Origin: Legionella steelei
GTDB lineage: Bacteria; Pseudomonadota; Gammaproteobacteria; Legionellales; Legionellaceae
Reading direction: 5' to 3'
DNA length: 64,000 nucleotides
NCBI RefSeq assembly: GCF_001468005.1
Contig: NZ_LNYY01000019.1
Coordinates: 1,857,070 to 1,921,069 of the forward strand
Of the stretch, positions 54,087 to 64,000 are shown in pieces. The notes beneath the pieces are model-generated. The model worked only from the letters and a program-made list of their open reading frames with translations. It was not told where the DNA came from and made no database searches. The number at the start of each line of letters is the position of its first letter. Positions within the stretch are counted from its first letter, which is position 1. A program made the position numbers and the translations under genes.

Positions 54087-56087
54087 ATGAATCTTTCCAA
54101 AGAATTAGCTAATGCCATTCGCATGCTAAGTATAGACGCCGTAGAACAAGCTCAATCAGGACATCCAGGAATGCCTTTAGGCATGGCAGACATAGCAACC
54201 GTTCTGTGGAAGAAGTTTTTAAAGCACAATCCCCAAAATCCTCATTGGTTTAATCGCGATCGCTTTGTACTGTCTAATGGGCATGGCTCCATGTTGCTTT
54301 ATTCCTTACTTCATTTGAGTGGATATAAGCTCTCTTTGGAAGATCTTAAACAGTTTCGTCAACTCAATTCGAAAACACCTGGACACCCAGAGTTTGGACA
54401 TACGCCCGGTGTAGAAACGACTACCGGCCCTTTAGGACAAGGCTTAGCAAATGCAGTAGGCATGGCGTTAGCAGAACGCGTACTCGCAACACACTTCAAC
54501 CATGATGATTTTAATCTTGTGGATCACTATACCTATACTTTTACTGGTGATGGATGCCTCATGGAGGGCATTTCTCATGAAGCGTGTTCGCTAGCAGGTA
54601 CTTTAGGCTTAGGGAAACTCATTGTTTTCTATGACGACAATGGAATTTCTATTGATGGTAAAGTTGAATCTTGGTTTACGGATGACACCGCACAACGGTT
54701 TAGAGCATATCATTGGCAAGTCATCGAAGCAGTAGATGGCCATGATATGGATGCAATCGAGCAAGCCATTCTTAAAGCCCAAGCAAATACCACACAACCC
54801 ACCTTGATTATCTGCAAAACGATAATAGGACTAGGTTCCTCTGTCGCCGGAAGTGAAAAAGCACATGGCGCGGCATTAGGCAGCAAAGACATTGCCAATG
54901 TGCGTGAATTTTTTAAGTGGAACTACGGACCTTTTGAAATCCCTGACTCCATCTATCAACAATGGAATCATGTAGAGCAAGGGGAAAGAGAAGAACAACA
55001 ATGGCTCATGCTGCTGAATCAATACAAGGAAAAATATCCTCAAGAGCATTATGAGTTTTTACGTCGCATCAACGGCGATCTTCCCGATGATTGGCAAAGT
55101 AACAGTCATGCATTTTTTGAGCAATGCCGCTCCAATGACAAAGCCATCGCGACACGAAAAGCGTCACAACAATGTATTGAACATTTTGCCCGTTTTCTGC
55201 CTGAAATGCTCGGTGGTTCTGCGGACTTAACTGGTTCTAATAATACAGATTGGTCAGGTAGCAAAGCCATCACTGGCGAAGACTTTTCAGGTAATTATCT
55301 ATATTATGGTGTACGCGAGTTTGGCATGGCTGCAATCATGAATGGCTTAGCCGTCCATGGAGGATTTATTCCTTATGGTGGAACATTCCTGGTTTTTGCA
55401 GACTATGCCCGTAATGCGGTACGTTTAAGTGCCTTAATGCAACAACGCGTTATTTATGTCTTTACTCATGATTCGATTGGCTTAGGTGAAGATGGTCCAA
55501 CACATCAGCCCGTAGAGCATGCATCCATGCTGCGCATGACTCCAGGCATGAGCGTCTGGCGCCCTGCAGATTTAATGGAAACAGCCGTTGCATGGAAACG
55601 CTCTTTGGAGCATCATAATGGGCCAACATCCTTGCTGCTTTCAAGGCAAAACCTGCCTGCATTGCCTCATGGAGCAACAGCGGCTGAGCTAATTGACAAA
55701 GGAGGTTACATTATTCTGGATTGTGAGGGCACTCCTGATGCCATCTTAATCGCTACAGGCTCGGAAGTTCAGCTGGCACTTACGGCTGCAGAGCAAGTAA
55801 AAACACGAGGATTTAAAGTGAGAGTAGTCTCTATGCCTTGTGCAGAACGATTCTTGGAGCAAGACCAAAGTTATAAAAATCACGTTTTGCCCCAAAATAT
55901 CCACACCCGTGTAGCAATTGAAGCAGCCAGTTCTGCTTATTGGTATCAATTTGTTGGCTTACAAGGTGCAGTCATTGGCCTGGATCGTTTTGGCGTATCG
56001 GCTCCAGCTACCCAAGCCTATCAATATCTGGGTATTACTGTAGAGCGAATAGTTGAAACTGTAGAAACATTAGTGCAAAAACATTAA
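54087..56087 (+). CDS. tkt: Transketolase
   Basis: 666 residues, full length. ThDP-binding GDGCLMEGISHEA (near 154-166), the N-terminal QSGHPGMPLG motif, and DSIGLGEDGPTHQPVEH (near 465-480) are all diagnostic. It moves two-carbon units in the pentose phosphate pathway. It is followed after a 184-base repeat-bearing gap by gap-pgk-pyk, so carbon flow from pentoses to pyruvate is clustered here. Confidence 0.98.
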   Translation: MNLSKELANAIRMLSIDAVEQAQSGHPGMPLGMADIATVLWKKFLKHNPQNPHWFNRDRFVLSNGHGSMLLYSLLHLSGYKLSLEDLKQFRQLNSKTPGHPEFGHTPGVETTTGPLGQGLANAVGMALAERVLATHFNHDDFNLVDHYTYTFTGDGCLMEGISHEACSLAGTLGLGKLIVFYDDNGISIDGKVESWFTDDTAQRFRAYHWQVIEAVDGHDMDAIEQAILKAQANTTQPTLIICKTIIGLGSSVAGSEKAHGAALGSKDIANVREFFKWNYGPFEIPDSIYQQWNHVEQGEREEQQWLMLLNQYKEKYPQEHYEFLRRINGDLPDDWQSNSHAFFEQCRSNDKAIATRKASQQCIEHFARFLPEMLGGSADLTGSNNTDWSGSKAITGEDFSGNYLYYGVREFGMAAIMNGLAVHGGFIPYGGTFLVFADYARNAVRLSALMQQRVIYVFTHDSIGLGEDGPTHQPVEHASMLRMTPGMSVWRPADLMETAVAWKRSLEHHNGPTSLLLSRQNLPALPHGATAAELIDKGGYIILDCEGTPDAILIATGSEVQLALTAAEQVKTRGFKVRVVSMPCAERFLEQDQSYKNHVLPQNIHTRVAIEAASSAYWYQFVGLQGAVIGLDRFGVSAPATQAYQYLGITVERIVETVETLVQKH

Positions 56088-56095
56088 ATTTGTAG

Positions 56096-56180
56096 CCTGG
56101 GTGAAAGCAAAGCCGTAACCCAGGTTTCTGGACGTGAAAGAATTTCTTAATCCCGGGTTACGGCTTCGCCCTCACCCAGG
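56096..56180. repeat. Imperfect inverted repeat between tkt and gap
   Basis: Arms of 26 bases (56,096-56,121 and 56,155-56,180) match at 23 positions. It is the same dispersed family as at 6,379 and 59,907. It may end tkt transcripts. Confidence 0.7.
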
Positions 56181-56271
56181 TACGATTAGATACTTACTTA
56201 ACTTGAAAGATAAAAGGATGTTTACAATTCGTTAGAATTGTAAACGACCCTACTAAAATTGGAGAGGTAAT

Positions 56272-57264
56272 ATGACAATACGTGTCGCGATTAACGGCTA
56301 TGGTCGCATTGGCCGTTGTATCTTAAGAGCAATTTTTGAATCAAAAAAACAAAATGAATTTGAAATTGTTGCGATCAACGATTTATCAGCGATTGATACA
56401 ACAGCACACCTGACCCGTTACGATACAACACATGGCCGTTTCGCATCGGATGTCAGTGTTGAAGGTGACATGCTGATAATCGACGGGCATGCAATTAAAA
56501 TCATTGCCGAGCGTAATCCACTGAATTTACCCTGGAAAGAATTAAACATTGATTTAGTCTTAGAGTGTACTGGCTTCTTTACAGAACGTGACAAAGCAAT
56601 GCAACACATTACCGCTGGCGCGAAAAAAGTATTGATTTCTGCCCCAGGAAAAAATGTGGATGCAACCATTGTTTATGGAGTAAACCACCACACACTCAAA
56701 GCGTCTGACCTGATTGTTTCCAATGCATCATGCACCACGAATTGCTTGGCTCCAGTTGTAAAACCATTAAATGATGCTCTAGGCATTGAAGCGGGTTTAT
56801 TGAATACAGTTCATGCCTACACTAACGATCAAATGCTTTTAGATGGAAGTCATGAAGATTTACGTCGTGCTCGTGCAGCAGCACACTCTATTATTCCCAC
56901 AAAAACAGGTGCCGCAGCAGCAGTAGGATTAGTATTACCTGAGTTAGCAGGAAAACTGGATGGTTTTGCAATGCGTGTTCCAGTGCTTAATGTGTCCGTT
57001 ATTGACTTAACCTTTACAGCAAAACGTGAAACCACCGCCAAAGAAGTCAACGATATTGTCCGTCAAGCAAAAAGCCGTATCTTACAAATCAATGATGATC
57101 CTTTAGTTTCATGTGATTTTAATCATAACCCCGCATCAGCTATTTTTGATACCACACAAACCAAGGTATTTGGTAATCTCGTGAAAATTGTGGCTTGGTA
57201 TGACAATGAATGGGGCTTTTCTAATCGTATGCTGGACACAGCGCAACAAATGATGAGTTGCTAA
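56272..57264 (+). CDS. gap: Glyceraldehyde-3-phosphate dehydrogenase
   Basis: 330 residues. The NAD loop INGYGRIGR, catalytic [12 protein letters not shown] with the active Cys (near 150), and the C-terminal [12 protein letters not shown] are present. GGAGAGG lies ahead of ATG at 56272. It catalyses the oxidative step of glycolysis. pgk starts 24 bases downstream, so the two are co-transcribed. Confidence 0.98.
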   Translation: MTIRVAINGYGRIGRCILRAIFESKKQNEFEIVAINDLSAIDTTAHLTRYDTTHGRFASDVSVEGDMLIIDGHAIKIIAERNPLNLPWKELNIDLVLECTGFFTERDKAMQHITAGAKKVLISAPGKNVDATIVYGVNHHTLKASDLIVSNASCTTNCLAPVVKPLNDALGIEAGLLNTVHAYTNDQMLLDGSHEDLRRARAAAHSIIPTKTGAAAAVGLVLPELAGKLDGFAMRVPVLNVSVIDLTFTAKRETTAKEVNDIVRQAKSRILQINDDPLVSCDFNHNPASAIFDTTQTKVFGNLVKIVAWYDNEWGFSNRMLDTAQQMMSC

Positions 57265-57287
57265 AAAACCCAGCTTGGAGATATCTG

Positions 57288-58478
57288 ATGAATCTGATAC
57301 AAATGCGCGATATAGACCTGTCAGGAAAACGGGTACTTATTCGTGAAGATCTGAATGTTCCAATCAAAGAGGGTTTTATTACCAGCGACCAACGATTACA
57401 GGCAGCACTACCTACTATTAAAGCTGCTTTGGATGCCGGTGCGGCAGTTATGGTCTTATCTCATTTAGGACGTCCTGAAGAAGGAAAATTCGAACGACGT
57501 TTTTCCATGGAGCCGATCGCAGAATATCTGCGCGAACATTTGGATTACCCTGTACGTTTCGTAAAGGAATATCTCAGTGGGGTAGAGGTTAACCCAGGTG
57601 AGTTAGTCGTTTGTGAAAACGTGCGTTTTAATGTGGGTGAAAAAAATAATGATGAGCAACTGGCAAAGAAACTTGCCAGTCTCTGTGATATTTTTGTCAT
57701 GGATGCTTTTGGAACAGCACATCGAGCTCAAGCGTCTACTTATGGTGTCGCTCAGTATGCCCCGATTGCGGTCGCAGGCCCCTTATTAGTGAGCGAACTT
57801 GATGCCTTGGAAAAAGCCCTTGCTGCCCCTCAAAAACCCATTGTGGCGATTGTAGGTGGTGCCAAAGTTTCTACAAAGCTTAGTTTACTACGGCAGTTAG
57901 TCACGCTTGTTGATTATTTAATCCCTGGAGGCGGAATCGCAAATACCTTTCTTAAAGCTCAAGGATTTGAAATCGGTGTTTCCCTTTATGAACACGATTT
58001 ACTGGATGAAGCACGTGAAATTCTCCAACTGGCTAAAGAAAAAGGCTGCCATATCCCCTTACCTACGGATGTTGTCGTTGGCAAATCATTTAGTGAACAT
58101 TGCCCGGCCTATAATAAATCACTGCACAATGTTGCCTCTGACGACATGATTCTCGATATCGGTCCCATGACGGTTAGTGAATATGTTGACATTGTTAACC
58201 TTGCCAAAACCATCATTTGGAATGGCCCAGTTGGTGTTTTTGAATTTGCACAATTTGCTTATGGAACACGGGCTATAGCTATTGCTATAGCCGAAAGTGA
58301 TGCTTTTTCAATTGCCGGAGGTGGTGACACACTTGCCGCGATCGATCTCTATGATCTGAATCAGCAAATCTCTTATGTTTCCACAGGAGGTGGGGCGTTT
58401 CTTGAGTGTTTAGAAGGAAAGACCTTGCCAGCTGTTGCCATTTTGCAGGAGCGAGCACAAGATGTTAAGACAAACTAA
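57288..58478 (+). CDS. pgk: Phosphoglycerate kinase
   Basis: 396 residues from ATG at 57288 (TTGGAGATATC upstream); a frame from 57258 overlaps gap and is less likely. Signature segments are [19 protein letters not shown], the ADP-site GGAKVSTK and the C-terminal [10 protein letters not shown] and [14 protein letters not shown]. It makes ATP from 1,3-bisphosphoglycerate. Its end overlaps pyk by 17 bases. Confidence 0.98.
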   Translation: MNLIQMRDIDLSGKRVLIREDLNVPIKEGFITSDQRLQAALPTIKAALDAGAAVMVLSHLGRPEEGKFERRFSMEPIAEYLREHLDYPVRFVKEYLSGVEVNPGELVVCENVRFNVGEKNNDEQLAKKLASLCDIFVMDAFGTAHRAQASTYGVAQYAPIAVAGPLLVSELDALEKALAAPQKPIVAIVGGAKVSTKLSLLRQLVTLVDYLIPGGGIANTFLKAQGFEIGVSLYEHDLLDEAREILQLAKEKGCHIPLPTDVVVGKSFSEHCPAYNKSLHNVASDDMILDIGPMTVSEYVDIVNLAKTIIWNGPVGVFEFAQFAYGTRAIAIAIAESDAFSIAGGGDTLAAIDLYDLNQQISYVSTGGGAFLECLEGKTLPAVAILQERAQDVKTN

Positions 58479-59880
58479 AATTGTTGCCACATTAGGTCCA
58501 TCCAGTAGTAATCCAACGATACTTCGTGCCATGTTAACCGCAGGTGTTGACGTGGTACGTATCAATTTCTCCCATGCTGATGCTTCTGCGTTATCGCTTA
58601 TTGCATTGGTTCGCGAAATTGCTGAAGAATTAAAGCATCCACTGGCAGTAATGGCCGATTTACAAGGCCCGAAAATCCGTATAGGCCGTTTCAAAAATAA
58701 ATCAATCACTCTGGTTGAAGGCCAAGCTTTTTCTTTAGATTGTAACGCCGCAGAGATGTTAGGTGATCATGGCGAAGTTTCTGTAGCCTATCCCAATCTA
58801 GCTAGGGAACTGGTCGTAGGAGATCATCTATTGCTTAATGATGGTTTAGTGGAATTGGAAGTCAAAGACATCGTTGGCTCTAAAATTCACTGTATTGTCA
58901 TTGAAGGAGGTGTTCTCAGTGATCTTAAAGGATTAAACAGAAAAGGTGGCGGCCTCGCAGCGAGAACGATGACAGAGAAAGACAAACGTGATTTGCATAC
59001 AGCTATAGAAGCAGAAGTAGATTACATCAGTTTATCCTTTGTTAAAGATGCCGAAGACATTCGCCATACCCGTGCCCTCATGACCGAGTTTGGCAAAAAA
59101 ATACCGATTATCGCAAAAATCGAGCGTACTGAGGCCTTGGAATACCTCACTGAAATTATTCAGGAAGCCGATGCCATCATGGTAGCGCGAGGCGATTTGG
59201 GCGTTGAAATAGGTGCCGCAGAAGTGCCTGCGATTCAAAAACACATCATTGGCGAAGCACGTCGATTGGATAAAGTAGTCATCACAGCAACCCAAATGAT
59301 GGAATCAATGATAAACAATCCGCAACCTACGCGTGCAGAAGTTTCTGATGTTGCCAATGCCATCTTGGATGGAACAGATGCGGTGATGTTATCCGCAGAA
59401 ACCGCCAGTGGCCAATTCCCAGTAAAAGTACTGGCGATGGTCAATAAGATCTGTCTCAGTGCAGAAAAGCATGCAAGCTTTTACTACCACAGTAATGATG
59501 AAACCTGTCATTACCAACGCGCAGACCAAGCCATTGCGATGGCCACAATGCATGCAGCCAATCATTTCCCCATCCAAGCAATTATTACCTTGACCGAATC
59601 AGGTGATACCGCATTATGGATCTCAAGACAACAAAGCACAGTTCCTATTATTGCTGTGTCTGCGAATAAGAGAACTATTGGCCGCTTGTGTCTTGCCCAC
59701 AATGTGTTCCCGGTGTTTATGAATTACCACCAATTCACTTCTGAAACCTTGAATCAACAAGTGCTTGCAGAGTTAATAAAGTTAGGTCATCTGGAGCAAA
59801 AAGGCTTTGTTTTATTAACCCGTGGTCGAGTAATTGGTACAGCAGGTGGTACAAACAGTATGGAAATTATTCGCGTTTAG
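58462..59880 (+). CDS. pyk: Pyruvate kinase
   Basis: 472 residues from ATG at 58462 (CAGGAG about 12 bases upstream), inside the pgk end. Motifs: [22 protein letters not shown], the active-site [22 protein letters not shown] and TQMMESM. It converts PEP to pyruvate with ATP formation and ends the glycolytic operon. A short palindrome at 59,907-59,935 follows. Confidence 0.98.
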   Translation: MLRQTKIVATLGPSSSNPTILRAMLTAGVDVVRINFSHADASALSLIALVREIAEELKHPLAVMADLQGPKIRIGRFKNKSITLVEGQAFSLDCNAAEMLGDHGEVSVAYPNLARELVVGDHLLLNDGLVELEVKDIVGSKIHCIVIEGGVLSDLKGLNRKGGGLAARTMTEKDKRDLHTAIEAEVDYISLSFVKDAEDIRHTRALMTEFGKKIPIIAKIERTEALEYLTEIIQEADAIMVARGDLGVEIGAAEVPAIQKHIIGEARRLDKVVITATQMMESMINNPQPTRAEVSDVANAILDGTDAVMLSAETASGQFPVKVLAMVNKICLSAEKHASFYYHSNDETCHYQRADQAIAMATMHAANHFPIQAIITLTESGDTALWISRQQSTVPIIAVSANKRTIGRLCLAHNVFPVFMNYHQFTSETLNQQVLAELIKLGHLEQKGFVLLTRGRVIGTAGGTNSMEIIRV

Positions 59881-59906
59881 CGCTTATAATAAGTTTGTGA
59901 CAATGT

Positions 59907-59935
59907 AGCCTGGGTGCAGCATAGCGTAACCCAGG
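59907..59935. repeat. Short palindrome after pyk
   Basis: CCTGGGT...ACCCAGG with an inner CGCTATGC-like pairing; single-unit version of the dispersed intergenic element. Confidence 0.55.
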
Positions 59936-59957
59936 TTATGGGACAGGGCTTTAATTT

Positions 59958-60028
59958 GCGGGTGTAGTTCAATGGTAGAACCTCAGCTTCCCAAGCTGAT
60001 GGCGTGGGTTCGATTCCCATCACCCGCT
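59958..60028 (+). tRNA. tRNA-Gly (anticodon CCC)
   Basis: 71 bases without CCA. Acceptor GCGGGTG pairs with CACCCGC. The anticodon stem TCAGC/GCTGA encloses the loop TTCCCAA, giving anticodon CCC at the centre. The T-arm GGGTTCGATTCCC is standard. CCA is not encoded and would be added. Confidence 0.96.
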
Positions 60029-60111
60029 CATTCAATTTGCGTGCTCCAAGAATCAAAACAACTCAGACAAACTTTCTATCAATCAGTGATTTTGCGCAAA
60101 AGCCGGTAGCT

Positions 60112-60137
60112 CCCGGATTATGCTGGGCTAATCCGGG
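60112..60137. terminator. Hairpin between tRNA-Gly and the ProQ/FinO gene
   Basis: Perfect 9 bp stem CCCGGATTA/TAATCCGGG with an 8-base loop, between convergent units. No T-run. Confidence 0.4.
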
Positions 60138-60160
60138 TACAAAACAGGCGACAACATTAA

Positions 60161-60847
60161 CTATTCAACGACTTCTTTTTTTTCTTCAAGACTGCGTGAC
60201 AACCCTAATTTCTCTTTCAAACGCGCGACAACATCTGGATCATATTGCCGGCTCGTTTTATTTTTCACCATCACAGCGGTAGCTCTAACAGGCTGTGCTG
60301 GTGCATTTAGGGAATTATAAGTTGACGAACGCACTGGATAAGTAGGAAAGTGATCTTCTGCAGATGGAGAGACTTGGCTTGTTTTTGCTTGGAAACTTGT
60401 ATTTTGCTGATTTGAACTGGTTGGGTTTGAGGTTTTTTCGGTCATAACCTTACGTGCGTTTCTTGCACTTTTTTCAACACGCTTTTTAATCTTAGTGGTG
60501 GCGTGTTCCGCTTCTTCTGCACTGACCTCCCCCACTTCATTACCGTGCAAATCAATACGCATTTCACGTAGCTTCAGACAGGCTAAATAATCAAGACGAC
60601 GTGTGAATAAAACCACGGCCTCTCGTAATTTACTTTTAGAAATACCTAATTCTGTAGCTTTATCTGCGTGAAGCAAAATATCGTCCATAATCCCTATTTT
60701 TAATGGACGAATTCGTAATGAATTATCAAATGCTTCCGGGAAATTTGCAGCGAGCCACAATAATGCGTCTGTTCGTGCTTGTTTAGACTTATTTTTTTGA
60801 GCTTTATTTATAACGGCGGTGCGTGGGTGCAGCTCCTGTTTTCTCAT
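60161..60847 (-). CDS. rocC: ProQ/FinO-domain RNA chaperone, RocC-like
   Basis: 228 residues from ATG at 60847 (AAGGG nine bases upstream); the frame extends to 60949 without a site. The FinO core spans about 20-120: ALLWLAANFPEAFD, IRPLKIGIMDDIL, then LREAVVLFTRRLDYLACLK. A long polar linker and a short basic C-terminal helix follow (DVVARLKEKLGLSRSLEE). In L. pneumophila a protein of this type, RocC, works with the sRNA RocR to repress competence genes. As I recall it lies close to the glycolytic block, which agrees with the context here. Assignment rests on domain, size and context. Confidence 0.75.
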   Translation of the reverse strand: MRKQELHPRTAVINKAQKNKSKQARTDALLWLAANFPEAFDNSLRIRPLKIGIMDDILLHADKATELGISKSKLREAVVLFTRRLDYLACLKLREMRIDLHGNEVGEVSAEEAEHATTKIKKRVEKSARNARKVMTEKTSNPTSSNQQNTSFQAKTSQVSPSAEDHFPTYPVRSSTYNSLNAPAQPVRATAVMVKNKTSRQYDPDVVARLKEKLGLSRSLEEKKEVVE

Positions 60848-61128
60848 TAGAGTACCCTTGTTAGATATTAAAATGTCATATCCGGAAAATGAAATCATTT
60901 GCATTAACGAATGAGCGCACAATGTACAATGTTTAATGATTGTTTGCAAGCACTCTTAATCATGTTCAGTTACTGCGCACGAAAAAAGAACCAAAGTAGA
61001 AAAATCGATGATGATGACCCTATAATAAAACAAGTCTTTTTGTATTCGTCATCGTTTTTTGACTACGCATTGATGTGATACCATTCATTGATATTGACTG
61101 TTTCGATTAGGTTTTATGGGAGCAATAT

Positions 61129-61323
61129 ATGATAAGCTTCATGCAAAAAATGTTTATATTCTTTCTTGCTGTATTCTTTCCATGGATCATTTTTCTTATC
61201 AATGATAATCCTGGAGGTGCCTTTGTTTCTCTAGCCTTACAAGCTACAGTGATTGGATGGCCTTTTGCAACGATGTGGGCGTTGCGAACACACTACCCTC
61301 CCTCAAAAGATAAAAAATCATAA
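61129..61323 (+). CDS. Small membrane protein, Pmp3/YqaE-like
   Basis: 64 residues with GGGAG eight bases before ATG. Two membrane helices flank a short loop (FFPWIIFLINDNPGGAFVSL, then GWPFATMWALR), the size and layout of Pmp3/UPF0057 proteins, which affect membrane potential under stress. The match is by pattern only. dapB follows 20 bases downstream and may share the transcript. Confidence 0.6.
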   Translation: MISFMQKMFIFFLAVFFPWIIFLINDNPGGAFVSLALQATVIGWPFATMWALRTHYPPSKDKKS

Positions 61324-61343
61324 CTCATTTCGTGAGGAGAATT

Positions 61344-62075
61344 ATGTTAACACGTGTTATTGTTAATGGGGCTAATGGAAAAATGGGGTCTTTAGCTTGT
61401 GAAACCCTTAATCAGCACAAGGAATTTGAATTAGTTGCACAACTGGGCAAAAAAGATAATTTAGCGCAAGCGATTCAAGATACTAAAGCGCAAATTGTTG
61501 TTGATCTCACCCGAGCAGACAGTGTGTATCAAAATAGCCTTACGATTATACACCATGGCGCGCACCCAATAATTGGCACCTCAGGACTTCTTCCTGAGCA
61601 CATTCAGGAATTAACTTCATTATGTGAAGGTCGTCGTCTGGGTGGAATCATTGTACCTAATTTTTCCATAAGTGCCGTCTTGATGATGCTCTTTGCAGCG
61701 AAAGCCGCAGAATACTTGCCTGAGGTGGAAATTATTGAAGCACATCATCAACAAAAACTTGATGCCCCCTCAGGGACCGCTTTAAAAACTGCGGAAATGA
61801 TTGCCGCTGCAAGAAAAAATCCTAAAAATAAATTAAATCTCAAGGAATTAGTCCCTGGCGCTCGTGGTGGAACACATTGTGACATCAACATCCACTCTTT
61901 ACGTCTGCCAGGTGTTATTGCACGCCAACAAGTCATTTTTGGGAGCGAGGGCGAAACCTTAACCATTACAGATGACTGTATTGACCGACGTTGTTTTATG
62001 CCTGGGATTATTCTGTCTTGCCAAAAAGTGTCGGGATTATCTACATTAATTTATGGACTTGAGCACTTACTGTAA
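61344..62075 (+). CDS. dapB: 4-hydroxy-tetrahydrodipicolinate reductase
   Basis: 243 residues from ATG at 61344, with GAGGAG six bases upstream. The N-terminal NAD(P) loop is VNGANGKMG. The catalytic HH-x7-SGT region reads EAHHQQKLDAPSGTA, and the GARGGTHCDINIHSLRLPG block is typical. It makes tetrahydrodipicolinate for lysine and diaminopimelate. Full length. Confidence 0.96.
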   Translation: MLTRVIVNGANGKMGSLACETLNQHKEFELVAQLGKKDNLAQAIQDTKAQIVVDLTRADSVYQNSLTIIHHGAHPIIGTSGLLPEHIQELTSLCEGRRLGGIIVPNFSISAVLMMLFAAKAAEYLPEVEIIEAHHQQKLDAPSGTALKTAEMIAAARKNPKNKLNLKELVPGARGGTHCDINIHSLRLPGVIARQQVIFGSEGETLTITDDCIDRRCFMPGIILSCQKVSGLSTLIYGLEHLL

Positions 62076-62118
62076 TTGTGAGAATTTAGGGCCCGGTAAA
62101 CCCGGGCTCTATGTATGT

Positions 62119-64000
62119 TTAAACATGAATCATAGCTTCATGCCGATGTGATTCTTTGGATTTATTAAACAAGCCCGTCCATTCCTCCACTGTCTTCTCA
62201 ACCGTCTCAGCAAAAGTGCTCACTTCTTTTGGTTTTAACAGTGAACGTAAACGTCCATAAACAGAATTTGTTGCAACAGAGCGGGTTTCATCTGCTTCGG
62301 GTCGCTCCAATACGATTTGCAATATTTTTTCGAGCCGCACTACATTATCCTTTCCGGAACTGGGGCTGACCATGAGATCGAAAATCTGCTGAATTCCATC
62401 AGGAGTTGTTGGCGACGCATCAGAAAAAAACATCGCAGACCACGAATTTGATTCTACAGGAGCAAATAAGCTTTTTTCATTGATAAAAGGATAGAGGGCA
62501 TCGTAAAGTCGATTGCAATTTGTTTTACCTAATTGCCGAGCAGCCAAACGACATTGTAATGTGTCTTTTGGTAATAGATATTCTTTTGCTTTTTTATGGC
62601 CACCAATAAAAATATTCTTTACTTCGTTATCGGTAGCAGCTCGGTCATCGTCCTTAAGAGCATGTTCATTATTGAGGCGCTTTTTAATTTCAGTGGCAAT
62701 ATCCTCTGGTAAATACCACTCAGGGGTTTTGATGCCTTCAGACCCAGGCGCATTATGCCCCGCATGTTCTTGTTGATGACGACTCATATACAGATCTGCA
62801 ACCAAAGAAACAAAACGAATACGGTCTTTAGCTTGGGACTCATCAAATATGGGCCAGTTGCCATACAGTTCTTTATAAAGAAGCATCGCATCCGTATGGA
62901 TGAGCTCTATGGCTTTTCTATCCTTACCACTCACACACGAACCATAAGGATGCCCACCAACGGCCAAAATAATTAACTGTTCCAAAGAACTCAAAAACAA
63001 TTCTCTACCAGCATAATCAAAAACCGTTGCGGAACCTGCTTTTGACTCCAAAACACTTTTGTATTGATCAAGAAGAGTCTGTAATCCTGGTGTCGAGGAA
63101 ACGTATTTTTTTGCGACAGCCAATAAATTCAAACTGTCTTTATCATTCGACTGAGTGTAATACAGCCGCTTTGCTAAATTATAAGGATGATTATTCTGCT
63201 GGATGGATTGAATCTTTGCCCGCCGCTCTACTGCAGCCCGCGCTAATTTGTACAACTCCAAATCAGGTGGTAATGTTGGTAAATAGTCTGTAATCCAGGT
63301 CGGCACATAGTCTACCGCATGAATTGGACTAATCAGCGTTTGTAATATTGCCAGTTGTCCTGGTTGTGCATGCTCCATCACTTTCGCCAGACACGCATCG
63401 CTATGCCGTCGTTGCACTGCTTCTGGCCACTCTAATCCATCTCGTGTTGCAATGTGGCTGGAACGATAGCGCTTTTTTGAGAGCTCACGAATTACTTTTC
63501 CATCATGACTTATTCCCAATAAGCTATGGGCTGCATAATTTGCAGGCAGAGGTAAAGTGCGATGGCGGCTGGATAAAAAAGGAACCGCATCTTCTACTTT
63601 ATCAACACCTTTTAGTACATGCTCCAAAAAAAACTGTTGGTGATGCGGCAATACCCAATACCATTGTGGCAAGCTTGAGATATATGCCACCGAATCAGCA
63701 CACTCATTCTTAAAACTATCGGAGATAAGCAGCTTTTTAAATTGCTTTAGATTTTCGTCCAGGTTAGCGGGATCAGCGGCCAAAATACGCATCATTTCTT
63801 GTAAATGAGGACTTAGATCATTAAACCATGAAGGAAGTGGCGAGGAATTATTAGCAATTTGTTGGAGATCTGTCTTTAAACTAAGTGCTTTCCTTTTTAT
63901 TGATGACCAACTGATTAAAAAATTATTAAAATCGTGAACTACTTCAGTATGACTGCTAATTTTTCGATCTAGATTACAAAAATAGGCTTGTTGATATTCT
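62119..64000 (-). CDS. Large candidate effector with CX5R phosphatase loop (partial, runs off the window)
   Basis: The frame is open from its stop near 62,119 to the window edge, so the N-terminus is outside; at least 626 residues are seen. An internal ATG at 63,795 is not a supported start: the frame continues upstream as FNDLSPHLQEM and further with no stop. At 62,917-62,937 it encodes CVSGKDR, with Cys and Arg five apart. This matches the C-x-S-G-K-D-R loop of SopB/IpgD and SidF-type phosphoinositide phosphatases delivered into host cells. The rest is helical with no recognised fold and no signal peptide. Activity and translocation are inferred. Confidence 0.65.
   Translation of the reverse strand, partial: EYQQAYFCNLDRKISSHTEVVHDFNNFLISWSSIKRKALSLKTDLQQIANNSSPLPSWFNDLSPHLQEMMRILAADPANLDENLKQFKKLLISDSFKNECADSVAYISSLPQWYWVLPHHQQFFLEHVLKGVDKVEDAVPFLSSRHRTLPLPANYAAHSLLGISHDGKVIRELSKKRYRSSHIATRDGLEWPEAVQRRHSDACLAKVMEHAQPGQLAILQTLISPIHAVDYVPTWITDYLPTLPPDLELYKLARAAVERRAKIQSIQQNNHPYNLAKRLYYTQSNDKDSLNLLAVAKKYVSSTPGLQTLLDQYKSVLESKAGSATVFDYAGRELFLSSLEQLIILAVGGHPYGSCVSGKDRKAIELIHTDAMLLYKELYGNWPIFDESQAKDRIRFVSLVADLYMSRHQQEHAGHNAPGSEGIKTPEWYLPEDIATEIKKRLNNEHALKDDDRAATDNEVKNIFIGGHKKAKEYLLPKDTLQCRLAARQLGKTNCNRLYDALYPFINEKSLFAPVESNSWSAMFFSDASPTTPDGIQQIFDLMVSPSSGKDNVVRLEKILQIVLERPEADETRSVATNSVYGRLRSLLKPKEVSTFAETVEKTVEEWTGLFNKSKESHRHEAMIHV

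Overview
The window looks like a chromosomal segment of a Legionella species. It is AT-rich and carries an intact ssrA (tmRNA) whose tag reads ANDENFAGGEAIAA. It also has a ProQ/FinO gene next to a tkt-gap-pgk-pyk block, as I recall for L. pneumophila, and many effector-like genes with eukaryotic-type motifs (F-box, tyrosine-phosphatase P-loop, CX5R lipid-phosphatase loop, CaaX end). The species cannot be fixed from sequence reading alone.

Layout. (1) 0.2-8 kb: a four-gene plus-strand cluster (GT-C-type membrane protein, short GAF protein, dipeptide epimerase, permease), then a metallophosphoesterase, a small secreted Cys-containing protein and a PAP2 phosphatase. (2) 8.2-12.9 kb: a tyrosine-phosphatase-like candidate effector and a three-gene sterol/steroid-type cassette (sterol C-24 methyltransferase-like, 3beta-HSD-like SDR, SRD5A-like steroid 5-alpha-reductase). 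(3) 13-22 kb: a secreted endonuclease/exonuclease/phosphatase protein, an MFS transporter, a 1389-residue repeat-containing candidate effector, a displaced copy of the 3' end of the nuclease-like gene, and a beta-lactamase-fold serine hydrolase. (4) 22.4-26.1 kb: purE-purK, a beta-carbonic anhydrase, an IS6-type transposase relic and a secreted 2H-phosphoesterase-like protein. (5) 26.8-33.5 kb: an accessory zone with an unknown protein, an F-box protein and a nitrilase-fold protein. Its genes are separated by four near-identical ~103 bp palindromic repeats in one orientation. It also holds gene relics, an integrase tail and a DUF4917/SIR2-like protein.

(6) 33,623-49,710: an integrative element at the 3' end of ssrA, bounded by perfect 22 bp direct repeats. 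It carries an AbiE-type toxin-antitoxin pair with a readable promoter, a type I restriction-modification locus (hsdR-hsdS-ATPase-hsdM), a replication/regulation module (AlpA, CHC2 zinc finger, TOPRIM/DUF3987) and a tyrosine integrase beside ssrA. The ATPase between hsdS and hsdM has an R-x3-E...H arrangement like the PrrC anticodon nuclease, so the element may combine restriction with tRNA cleavage as a fallback.

(7) 49.7-64 kb: core chromosome with ssrA, oligopeptidase A, a membrane protein ending in an acidic block plus CCVQ, tkt, gap-pgk-pyk, tRNA-Gly(CCC), a RocC-like ProQ/FinO protein, a Pmp3-like peptide and dapB. At the right edge is a large open frame with a CVSGKDR loop that runs off the window.

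The three most notable systems are the sterol-type cassette, the PrrC-like ATPase inside the hsd locus, and the palindrome-bounded single-gene units at 28-32 kb. All functions are inferred from motifs read by eye; no database search was run.
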